From contig NZ_JAQYWQ010000061.1 in the NCBI RefSeq assembly GCF_029379315.1, positions 1-40,856 on the forward strand: a stretch of DNA of 40,856 bases, written 5' to 3'. Source of the stretch: Nostoc sp. S13. GTDB taxonomy: Bacteria; Cyanobacteriota; Cyanobacteriia; Cyanobacteriales; Nostocaceae. This document shows positions 33,655-40,856 of this stretch, piece by piece. The stretch's first letter is position 1, and each line of letters opens with the position of its first letter. The position numbers were made by a program, and so were the translations under genes. The notes beneath the pieces were generated by a model. That model ran no database searches and was not told the origin of the DNA. It saw nothing but the letters and a program-made list of their open reading frames with translations.

Positions 33655-34194
33655 CAATTCCAAATTCCAAATTCCAAATTCCAAATTGTACTCTTACAGG
33701 GAAGCAAGCTACGTGCAGCGTCTCGTAGAGAAGAGAGTTTCAGTCGGGGTTTAAATCCCCGTCTGAAACTAAATCTAGGTGTAGACTTTAGCTTTAGCCT
33801 CTGCCTTTGGGAGAAGGGATCTTAAAGCCTTTGATTTACAATAAAGTTAAATTAGTTGTTAGTCCTTTGTCCTTTGTCATTTGTCCTGGGTTGTGATTTT
33901 TACAAGCCGTACACTCGTGACATCAGAGTCATAAGTTAGGCGCTCCATAAATGAAGTGGATTCGTGTGGTTACTGACTTGTACCGAACGCAGTCGAGGTA
34001 GCTTTGCCGAAGTGTTAAAATCAGTATAGCCGCCGTTGCTGCTAGGGAGGCTTTAAACGCCTGTGGAGAACTCATCTCTACTTGGATTGCTCCCAGCGGA
34101 GATCGTTGAAGCTTTCCATCGCATGACTAGAAGTCACGCGAACTTCAAAATAGTGACAAATGATAAAGGACGAATGACAAATGACAAATGATCA
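33655..34194. repeat. Heptameric tandem repeats and palindromes between sepF and proC
   Basis: No gene is seen. There are three different heptad tracts: CAAATTC at about 33654-33687, TCCTTTG at 33863-33889 and TGACAAA at 34153-34188. The last one runs up to the proC start codon. A hairpin at 33737-33769 pairs GTTTCAG-T-CGGGG with CCCCG-T-CTGAAAC. It is preceded by AAGCTACGTGCAGCGTCT, also found at about 17940. Confidence 0.8.
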
Positions 34195-35013
34195 ATGACT
34201 ATAAAATTTGGTTTAATTGGTGGCGGGGTAATGGGAGAAGCGCTCTTATCCCGCCTTATTGCGCGTGGAATTTATCAATCATCAGAAGTGATAGTTAGCG
34301 AACCGCTATCTTCACGCCTAGATTTTTTAAAACAGCAGTACGATGTTGTTGTGACGACAGATAATAGCCAGGTTTTCACTCAAGCAAAAGAAGTTGTCTT
34401 TTTGGCAGTGAAACCGCAGGTGTTTAGCGCGATCGCTCAAGAATTAGCAGATATTGATATTCTTAATACAGAACACTCACCCCTGATCATTTCCATCTTG
34501 GCAGGTGTAACTTTAAGTCACCTAGAAGCTGCATTTGTGCAATTGCCAGTTATTAGAGCAATGCCCAATACACCAGCAACTGTAGGAGCGGGAATTACTG
34601 CGATTTGTTCAGGTGCATACACCAGCCCCAAGCACCACCAAATAGCACAGCAAGTTTTTTCTGCTGTGGGGGAAGTAGTGGAAGTGTCAGAAGGGTTGAT
34701 GGATGCAGTTACAGGGCTATCTGGTAGTGGCCCGGCTTACGTGGCGCTCTTGGTAGAAGCACTTGCTGATGGCGGAGTAGCCGCAGGTTTACCTAGAGCA
34801 ATTGCCAATCAACTAGCCTTGCAAACTGTACTGGGAACAGCGAAACTGTTGCAAGAAACCAAACTGCACCCAGCAGAACTTAAAGATCGTGTTACCAGTC
34901 CCGGCGGTACAACCATTGCCGGGATTGCCAAGCTAGAACAGGCAGGATTTCGTTCAGCTTTAATTGAAGCAGTTAAAGCTGCCACAGAGCGATCGCAAGA
35001 ACTAGGAAAATAA
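34195..35013 (+). CDS. proC: Pyrroline-5-carboxylate reductase
   Basis: Catalyses the last step of proline synthesis, NAD(P)H-dependent reduction of pyrroline-5-carboxylate. The Rossmann motif is GLIGGGVMGEALLSRL at the N-terminus. AVKPQ, RAMPNTPA and the C-terminal signature GLSGSGPAYVALLVEALADG and DRVTSPGGTTIAGI complete the family pattern; 272 residues is normal. An in-frame TGA lies two codons before ATG 34195, so the start is fixed. It sits directly on the end of a TGACAAA heptad tract with no ribosome site in the usual place, so translation may be weak or leaderless. Confidence 0.95.
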   Translation: MTIKFGLIGGGVMGEALLSRLIARGIYQSSEVIVSEPLSSRLDFLKQQYDVVVTTDNSQVFTQAKEVVFLAVKPQVFSAIAQELADIDILNTEHSPLIISILAGVTLSHLEAAFVQLPVIRAMPNTPATVGAGITAICSGAYTSPKHHQIAQQVFSAVGEVVEVSEGLMDAVTGLSGSGPAYVALLVEALADGGVAAGLPRAIANQLALQTVLGTAKLLQETKLHPAELKDRVTSPGGTTIAGIAKLEQAGFRSALIEAVKAATERSQELGK

Positions 35014-35119
35014 TAAAGAGTCATTAGTCATTTGCAAAGAACAAGTGACAAATGACAAATAACGAAGTTGACAAAAGACTCGTTAGTATAGTAAACAATC
35101 TGGTTGCAAATGTGATTGA

Positions 35120-37795
35120 GTGAATTATCCCGCACCGTCTCCAGAACTTGACTTAGGGTCTATATTTCCCTTTGAACTGGATCAGTTTCAAAAAGAAGCG
35201 ATCGCGTCCCTAAACGCCGGACGCTCCGTAGTCGTATGTGCGCCCACAGGTTCGGGCAAAACATTAGTCGGGGAATACGCCATTTATCGCGCCCTAGTGC
35301 GAGGAAAACGTGTATTTTACACCACTCCCCTGAAGGCGCTGTCAAATCAAAAATTACGTGACTTTCGAGAAAAATTCGGCTTTGATCAAGTCGGACTGTT
35401 AACTGGAGATGCTTCCATTAACAGGGATGCACCGATTTTGGTGATGACCACCGAAATTTTCCGAAATATGCTCTATGGCACACCCATTGGGCAAATCGGC
35501 ATCTCATTAGTAGACGTTGAAGCGGTGATACTTGATGAGTGCCACTACATGAACGATCGCCAACGTGGGACAGTTTGGGAAGAATCAATCATCTATTGTC
35601 CCCGGGAAGTTCAACTGGCAGCCCTCTCAGCAACGGTTGCTAACAGCGATCAACTCACCGACTGGCTAAATCGCGTTCACGGCCCAACAGACCTGATTTA
35701 CTCCGATTTTCGTCCAGTTCCCTTGGAATTTCACTTTTGCAATCCCAAAGGGTTATTTCCCCTGCTAAATGATAGCAAAACCAAAATTAACCCCCGCCTT
35801 CAAAAAAAGAAGGGGAGAGGGGGAGAAAGGGAGAAGGGGAGAAGTGGAAGACCAGAGGCTCCTGGCATCATTTATACCTTGAGCCAGTTAGAGCAACGGG
35901 ATATGCTACCAGCGATTTACTTTATCTTCAGCCGCCGGGGATGTGATAAAGCAGTAGCGGAAGTGGGTGATTTATGGCTGGTAAATAGTGAAGAGTCCCA
36001 AATCTTACGGGAACAGATTGACGACTTTTTAGCCCGGAATCCCGATGCCGGGCGTTCTGGACAAATTGCGCCCCTATACCGGGGAATTGCTGCCCACCAC
36101 GCTGGAATTTTGCCTGCTTGGAAAGCACTGGTAGAAGAACTATTTCAGCAGGGGCTGATTAAAGTAGTATTCGCCACGGAGACCCTGGCGGCGGGAATTA
36201 ATATGCCTGCCCGGACAACGGTAATTTCTACCCTTTCTAAACGTACCGACACTGGACACCGCCTGTTGAACGCTTCCGAATTTTTGCAAATGGCGGGACG
36301 AGCCGGCCGCCGGGGGATGGATAAACAAGGTCATGTGGTGACAGTCCAAACTCCCTTTGAAGGAGCCAAAGAAGCGGCGTATTTGGGAACATCCAAGCCA
36401 GACCCCCTAGTAAGCCAGTTTACGCCCAGTTATGGCATGGTACTCAACTTGCTGCAAACCCACACCCTAGAGCAAACCAGGGAACTGATAGAGCGCAGTT
36501 TTGGGCAGTACATGGCCACCTTGCATTTAAGACCAGAATACGATGAGATGGCTGAACTGCAAACACAATTAGCTCAACTTCATGAGCAAATCGTGGCAGT
36601 TGATGAAAATGAACTGGCTGTTTATGAGAAATTGCGACAACGCCTGAAAGTGGAACGCCAGATATTGAAAACCCTGCAAGAGCAAGCACTCTCAGACCGA
36701 CAAGAAGAATTGGCGATGATGTTGGGCTTTGCAGTCTCAGGAACTCTGTTGAGTCTCAAGGGGAAAAATATCACAGTCTCTTCACCTGTAACGGCAGTGT
36801 TAGTGGGGAAATCGCCTGGTTCTGGTCAAGCTTCTTACTTGGTATGCTTGGGACATGATAATCGCTGGTATGTAGCAACAACAGGGGATGTAGTCGATTT
36901 GTATGCCGAACTCCCACGAGTTGAGGTGCCGCCTGATGTACTACCACCGCCAGAGATGCCTTTGAAACCAGGACAGTCACGCCGTGGCAATGAAGAAACA
37001 TTTGCGATCGCCGGACGTATTCCCGATCCGATAGAATCTTTGCATCTGGCACCAGAAGTAGCAGAACAACTCAGTCGCCTTACCGCCGTCCAAGAGCAAT
37101 TAGAAGCTCATCCCCTACATGAATCAGGCAATGCTGCAACGCTTTTCAAGCGCCGCGCCCGCTATGTCGAATTAGAAGCCGAACTTGAACAGTTACAAGG
37201 ACAAGTAGAGCAACAGTCACAACGTCATTGGGAAGAATTTCTCAATTTAATCTCAATTTTGCAACACTTTGGTGCTTTGGATAACTTAGTGCCCACAGTA
37301 TTAGGGCGAATCGCTGCCGCGATTCGAGGTGAGAATGAATTGTGGCTGGGTTTAGTATTCGCTAGTAGTGAATTGGGCCACTTAGATCCGCAGCATTTAG
37401 CAGCAGCAGCAGCAGCTTTGGTGATGGAAACGCCCCGTCCAGATAGCAAGGTTAACTTTGACCTCAGTAATGAAGTGGCAGAAGCCTTGAAAAAATTGCA
37501 GGGAATTCGCCGCCAAATGTTCCAACTACAACGGCGCTATAACGTAGCGTTGCCTATATGGTTGGAGTTTGAGTTAATTGCGATCGTGGAACAATGGGCG
37601 CTAGGAATGGAGTGGACAGAACTCTGCGAAAACACCACCTTAGATGAAGGCGATGTGGTGAGAATTTTACGGCGGACGTTGGATTTATTATCGCAAATAC
37701 CCCACGTTCCCCATTTGCCAGACTCTTTCCAACGCAATGCCTATCGGGCGATGCAGTTGATTGATAGATTCCCTGTGAATGAGGTAGTTGAATGA
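35120..37795 (+). CDS. Ski2/Mtr4-like DExH-box RNA helicase
   Basis: An 891-residue superfamily 2 helicase, starting at GTG 35120 (an ATG nine bases earlier is followed directly by TGA). Walker A is APTGSGKT (41-48), motif II is DECH (139-142), SAT is motif III, FATETLAAGINMPART holds motif V and QMAGRAGRRG (390-399) is motif VI. The C-terminal half has the helical part of Ski2-like enzymes, with a long helical linker. These helicases unwind RNA for decay or processing. Residues about 222-247 (KINPRLQKKKGRGGER...) are a basic insertion encoded by a pure-purine tract. It may be cotranscribed with proC, 107 bp upstream. Confidence 0.9.
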   Translation: MNYPAPSPELDLGSIFPFELDQFQKEAIASLNAGRSVVVCAPTGSGKTLVGEYAIYRALVRGKRVFYTTPLKALSNQKLRDFREKFGFDQVGLLTGDASINRDAPILVMTTEIFRNMLYGTPIGQIGISLVDVEAVILDECHYMNDRQRGTVWEESIIYCPREVQLAALSATVANSDQLTDWLNRVHGPTDLIYSDFRPVPLEFHFCNPKGLFPLLNDSKTKINPRLQKKKGRGGEREKGRSGRPEAPGIIYTLSQLEQRDMLPAIYFIFSRRGCDKAVAEVGDLWLVNSEESQILREQIDDFLARNPDAGRSGQIAPLYRGIAAHHAGILPAWKALVEELFQQGLIKVVFATETLAAGINMPARTTVISTLSKRTDTGHRLLNASEFLQMAGRAGRRGMDKQGHVVTVQTPFEGAKEAAYLGTSKPDPLVSQFTPSYGMVLNLLQTHTLEQTRELIERSFGQYMATLHLRPEYDEMAELQTQLAQLHEQIVAVDENELAVYEKLRQRLKVERQILKTLQEQALSDRQEELAMMLGFAVSGTLLSLKGKNITVSSPVTAVLVGKSPGSGQASYLVCLGHDNRWYVATTGDVVDLYAELPRVEVPPDVLPPPEMPLKPGQSRRGNEETFAIAGRIPDPIESLHLAPEVAEQLSRLTAVQEQLEAHPLHESGNAATLFKRRARYVELEAELEQLQGQVEQQSQRHWEEFLNLISILQHFGALDNLVPTVLGRIAAAIRGENELWLGLVFASSELGHLDPQHLAAAAAALVMETPRPDSKVNFDLSNEVAEALKKLQGIRRQMFQLQRRYNVALPIWLEFELIAIVEQWALGMEWTELCENTTLDEGDVVRILRRTLDLLSQIPHVPHLPDSFQRNAYRAMQLIDRFPVNEVVE
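35802..35844 (+). repeat. 43-base polypurine tract inside the helicase gene
   Basis: An unbroken run of A and G made of GGGAGA-like units, kept in frame. Similar GGGAGA/GGAGAAG strings are a dispersed Nostoc repeat (compare 38080-38105). It adds a Lys/Arg/Gly-rich loop between the two helicase lobes. Confidence 0.85.
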
Positions 37796-37858
37796 ACAGG
37801 AGACTCTTACGCGCTTACACGGAGGTATGGTACACGGAGACACGGGGAAATTACTTTG

Positions 37859-38080
37859 TGCGTCTTTTGTCTCGTATTGATTTGCTAACTTCTCCTGTAA
37901 ATCATCGAGTCCACTCGCATTACTGATGGCTAGCCAAAGAATTTGTTGCGCGTGATCTAAAACGGCAAAACAATCTGGATCGTACCAAAAAGCTATGAGA
38001 AATGGTAGGGGATCAATTTTATTGCGGGGTAGCTATTCAATTTTGTCTGCTACATCCTAGCCAACCCAACCGCCAGTGAA
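37859..38080 (-). pseudogene. Fragment of an anthranilate/aminodeoxychorismate synthase (trpE/pabB)
   Basis: The minus strand reads FTGGWVG-stop-DVADKIE-stop-LPRNKIDPLPFLIAFWYDP, then CFAVLDHAQQILWLAISN and ending near KDA. This is the N-terminal domain pattern of TrpE-type chorismate-using enzymes (GGWVGxLGYDxAxxIExLP...PFPVAFWYxPxxFAVLDH). Two in-frame TAG stops and a small deletion are present. Both ends run into repeats: CACGGAGACACGGGG on one side and a polypyrimidine tract on the other. Nothing of the catalytic C-terminal domain is left. Confidence 0.7.
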
Positions 38081-38148
38081 GAGGAGATGGGGGAGCAGGA
38101 GAAGAAAATACTACCTCATCCACCTTTTAACATTTTCTCGGTGCAAAA

Positions 38149-39066
38149 TTATACCTGAGTTCCTATAGCTAGCCGTATTCCCCAGAATAAGATTAAAGTT
38201 GCAATAGCAAGCCAGTCATGCCCTTTTAATCGTAAGTCATGCCATTGCACTCGATGCTCATTGGGACTGGTAAAACCCCGCACCATCATTGCATTTGCCA
38301 TTTGATCAGATCGTAAGAGGAGATTTTCTAATAGTCTTTCTGCGACTGTGATCCAAACCTTGAATGCTCCTTTTAATCCCAGCTTTTTCCAATTAATTGC
38401 CCTTGTCATCACAGAGCGAAATAAGTTTTGCACTTCTTCTAAAACCAGGGGAATAAAGCGCAAGGACAAGGTTAAAGTCAAAGTAATTTCTGTGACAGGT
38501 AACTTAAAGCGTCGTAGAGGTTGCATTAAGCTTTCTATACCAGATGTGATTTCTTCTGGTGCGGTTGTCAGCAGATACAGGTTGGTGCTGTAAATCACGG
38601 TAAATATAAGTGTACTCAGGCGTACTGCTAAACTCAAGGAGTAGCGAGTCACTTTGACTGGCCCTTTGTTAAATAGCACGTAGCTGTATTTTTTTTGATC
38701 GCCTACTTCCTCTTGAACAAGATTATTGGACTTTGATGGCTGAGTTAATATTTGTTCATTAGCTGGCAGGCGTGACTGATAATCTACGCCCATTCCATCA
38801 GGACTGATGGCTGCGATCGCGAAGACAAAAAATGATAGCATTAATAGCCAACCCATTTGCTGCCGCCATACTCGTCGGGGAATTCTAGCAATCAAGGTGG
38901 CAATAATCAACAATACCACCAGCAGCACACGCCAAAAGTTATTGGCCAAAACATAGCTTGTTAAAAAGCTCATTAACCAAGCGAACTTGACTCGCGGATC
39001 GATTTTATGCAGCCAAGTTTGGGGTTGTTCTAAATAAAGTCCAAGTGGCAGCGATCGCAATAAATC
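38149..39066 (-). CDS. EcfT/CbiQ-like transporter membrane protein
   Basis: The membrane coupling subunit of an energy-coupling-factor vitamin or metal transporter, about 305 residues. The start at ATG 39066 (MDLLRSLPLGLYLEQPQTWL) is preferred; the frame runs to 39177, but those extra codons come from a repeat. Five or so membrane segments include FAWLMSFLTSYVLANNFW and LLVVLLIIATLIARIPRRVW. The coupling-helix motif is MVRGF (the A/S-R-G signature) after SDQMANAM. The loop around residues 105-160 is hydrophilic and longer than usual. It follows der on the same strand. No ATPase or substrate-binding partner is near, as is common for group II ECF systems. Confidence 0.85.
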   Translation of the reverse strand, partial: DLLRSLPLGLYLEQPQTWLHKIDPRVKFAWLMSFLTSYVLANNFWRVLLVVLLIIATLIARIPRRVWRQQMGWLLMLSFFVFAIAAISPDGMGVDYQSRLPANEQILTQPSKSNNLVQEEVGDQKKYSYVLFNKGPVKVTRYSLSLAVRLSTLIFTVIYSTNLYLLTTAPEEITSGIESLMQPLRRFKLPVTEITLTLTLSLRFIPLVLEEVQNLFRSVMTRAINWKKLGLKGAFKVWITVAERLLENLLLRSDQMANAMMVRGFTSPNEHRVQWHDLRLKGHDWLAIATLILFWGIRLAIGTQV

Positions 39067-39093
39067 CATTTTAGAGTTAGGAGTGAGGAGTAG

Positions 39094-39250
39094 AGACGCG
39101 ATTAATCGCGTCTGTATAGGAGTTAGGAGTTTTGACCTTAACTCATAACTTTCACCTTGTACCGCTATCAAACTCAAGTCGATAGGGTTTTATCGTTAGC
39201 AATTTTGGCTTTAACTCATAACTCTTGTACAGACCCGATTAATCGCGTCT
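39094..39250. repeat. Pair of 20-bp palindromes flanking the EcfT-like gene start
   Basis: AGACGCGATTAATCGCGTCT at 39094-39113 is a perfect 20-bp palindrome. AGACCCGATTAATCGCGTCT at 39231-39250 is the same with one mismatch. Around and between them are GGAGTTAGGAGT and TTTGACCTTAACTCATAACT strings in repeated form. The set makes a compact repeat cluster between der and the EcfT-like gene. Confidence 0.8.
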
Positions 39251-40621
39251 CTAACTTAATTTGACGCGAGTTGCTCTATTAACATTACCACTTTCGACAT
39301 CACGGACTTTCTTACTGCGCCATAGTAAAATAATTGGCGTGCCTTTAAATCCTAGCTGTTGCCGAAATTGGCGTTCAATGTAGCGGCGGTAGTTGTCGTT
39401 GAAGCGTTTGGAATCATTCACAAATAGGGCGATCGTTGGTGGTTGGCTACTTACTTGTGTACCATAATAAATCTTCCCCTGACGCCCACCACGAGATGCT
39501 GGCGGTGAATGCCAACTGACGGCATCTGTTAAGACTTCGTTAATAACTGATGTGCTGACACGGCGTTTGTGTGATTCAGCCGCCGTTTTCACTAATTCTA
39601 GAATCTTTTCTACCCGTTGTCCTGACAAGGCACTGACAAAAATTGTTTCTGCCCATTCGGTAAAATGTAACCGTGATTGCAGAGTTTTTTCGTAGTCGTA
39701 GATTGTATAAGAGTCTTTTTCGACAGCATCCCACTTATTAACGACGATGATGCAAGCTCGACCTTCCTCGATAATCCGCCCAGCTAATTTTTGGTCTTGC
39801 TCAGTGACTCCATCTACGGCATCTAGTACTAATAAAACCACGTCAGCACGACGAATCGCTTTGAAAGCACGGTTAATACTAAAGAATTCTGTGCCGTATT
39901 CTATGTGTTTCTTTTTGCGAATACCGGCGGTGTCAATCAAACGGTAGGTTTGTCCGTCTCGTTCAATGACGGTATCAATAGCATCGCGGGTGGTGCCGGA
40001 AATTGGGCTGACAATAGCCCTTTCTTCCCCAACAAAAGAATTGAGTAAGCTCGATTTGCCCACATTCGGGCGTCCCACAATTGCTACTTTGATTTCATTC
40101 GTTTCTGGGATGTCTTCAATAGCAGGTATGTGATTAACTAACTCGTCAAGTAACTCTCCTGTGCCACTACCATGAATTGCGGAAATGGCGTAAGGTTCGC
40201 CCAATCCCAATTCCCAAAATTCGGCAGCTTGGATTAAGCCTTGTTCTGGGGATTCACATTTATTTACAGTTAGTAGCACTGGTAGGCGTTGTTGGCGCAT
40301 CCATTCGGCGATTTCTAAATCTGCCGATGTGGGGCCTGTTTGACCATCTACTACAAAAATAGCCGCACATGCTTCTGCAAGGGCTGTCATTGCCTGTTGG
40401 CGAATCAGTGGTAAAAATTCGGTATCATCATTAAATACTAAACCACCAGTGTCTACAACTAAAAATTCGCGACCATTCCAGAAAGCTGGCAGATAAGTGC
40501 GATCGCGTGTCACTCCCGGTTCATCATGGACAATCGCCGTTTGTTCCCCGGCGAGTCGATTAACCAGGGTGGATTTGCCCACATTTGGGCGTCCGATAAT
40601 TGCAACAATTGGCAGTGCCAT
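39251..40621 (-). CDS. der: Ribosome-assembly GTPase Der (EngA)
   Basis: Der is a double GTPase needed to mature the 50S ribosomal subunit. The first G domain has GRPNVGKSTLVNRLAG (about 10-25), DTGG and NKCE. The second, from about residue 175, has GRPNVGKSSLLN, DTAGIRKKKH and NKWD. The C-terminal KH-like domain has NRRYIERQFRQQLGFKGTPI-type sequence (read here as NYRRYIERQFRQQLGFKG) followed by ILLWRSKK. At 456 residues it is of normal length. Start ATG 40621 gives the typical MALPIVAIIGRPNVGKS. The stop is next to one of the 20-bp palindromes (39231-39250). Confidence 0.97.
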   Translation of the reverse strand: MALPIVAIIGRPNVGKSTLVNRLAGEQTAIVHDEPGVTRDRTYLPAFWNGREFLVVDTGGLVFNDDTEFLPLIRQQAMTALAEACAAIFVVDGQTGPTSADLEIAEWMRQQRLPVLLTVNKCESPEQGLIQAAEFWELGLGEPYAISAIHGSGTGELLDELVNHIPAIEDIPETNEIKVAIVGRPNVGKSSLLNSFVGEERAIVSPISGTTRDAIDTVIERDGQTYRLIDTAGIRKKKHIEYGTEFFSINRAFKAIRRADVVLLVLDAVDGVTEQDQKLAGRIIEEGRACIIVVNKWDAVEKDSYTIYDYEKTLQSRLHFTEWAETIFVSALSGQRVEKILELVKTAAESHKRRVSTSVINEVLTDAVSWHSPPASRGGRQGKIYYGTQVSSQPPTIALFVNDSKRFNDNYRRYIERQFRQQLGFKGTPIILLWRSKKVRDVESGNVNRATRVKLS

Positions 40622-40814
40622 AAAACCAGGGTAAGTGAGAGGTGTATTATATCACGTACTTACATTTTACTCACTTTAAACTTGAAGTTTTAATAATTTC
40701 CCAATCATTCTGAAGCGATCGCCAGCTTTGGGCAAAATAGCCATTATACCTTGATATGATCCAATACACCAACCGAGGGGTAGGTATGACTTAATTGAAG
40801 AAGAATACATTCGT

Positions 40815-40856
40815 CAGAATGCAATCAGTGGGGGATTCAGACCCGCCACTACGAAA
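40815..40856. repeat. Palindromic repeat copy at the window edge
   Basis: GTCAGAATGCAATCAGTGGG and the following GGATTCAGACCCGCCACT match the reverse complement of 6206-6247 at nearly every base. The element continues past the end of the window, so its limits are unknown. Confidence 0.6.

Noticed and set aside
39067..39177. N-terminal extension of the EcfT-like protein (37 codons)
   Set aside because: The extension is translated from a repeat containing a 20-bp palindrome and GGAGTTAGGAGT strings. ATG 39066 fits the family start.

Overview
The window looks like chromosome from a heterocyst-forming, filamentous cyanobacterium of the Nostoc/Anabaena group. It is AT-rich with very frequent GCGATCGC (HIP1) octamers. 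It carries heptameric tandem repeats and many small palindromic dispersed repeats, and a HetP gene with a HetR-type operator. It also has the cyanobacterial cluster pipX-pipY-sepF-proC. No tRNA, rRNA, CRISPR array or intact insertion sequence was seen.

Layout. 1-3270: a heterocyst locus on the minus strand, with an intact hetP-like gene, a near-perfect HetR palindrome about 0.5 kb upstream, and a decayed hetC-like ABC exporter gene. 3569-9324: a GH116/GBA2-type glucosidase, a DUF29 protein, a membrane-anchored lambda-R-type muramidase (apparently starting at CTG), MenH, and a CsoR/InrS-type metal sensor. 9513-13121: metG, a LabA/NYN protein and an LptC-like lipoprotein. 13505-17339 (plus): an acyltransferase next to a phytyl-ester-synthase-like hydrolase, a MazEF-type toxin-antitoxin pair and an EcsC-like protein. 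17340-18183 is repeat-rich; a Rieske oxygenase follows.

19521-25431 (minus) is the most unusual part. Four tightly packed or overlapping genes encode a coiled-coil protein with a degenerate P-loop (inactive-STAND-like), a MoxR AAA+ ATPase, a two-TM vWA protein and a membrane WD40/HEAT protein. A stray copy of the coiled-coil domain and a clear terminator lie at the downstream end. This fits the MoxR-vWA conflict systems described in multicellular bacteria. The MoxR gene has an in-frame TAA before its lid domain, and the WD40 propeller holds three consecutive 126-bp units that are almost identical, so the locus is either decaying or diversifying.

25661-30769: a secreted protein, a Zn/Cd/Co-type P1B ATPase and a divergent NRAMP transporter (metal homeostasis), and a small secreted Cys-containing protein. 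31521-37795 (plus): pipX-pipY, sepF, proC and a Ski2-like helicase. 37859-40621 (minus): der, an EcfT/CbiQ-like membrane protein and a trpE/pabB remnant.

Gene decay is a theme: remnants of hetC, trpE/pabB, a 59-bp piece of the neighbouring hydrolase, a TPR fragment and an unidentified secreted-type fragment. All functional calls come from reading translations and motifs; no database search was possible.
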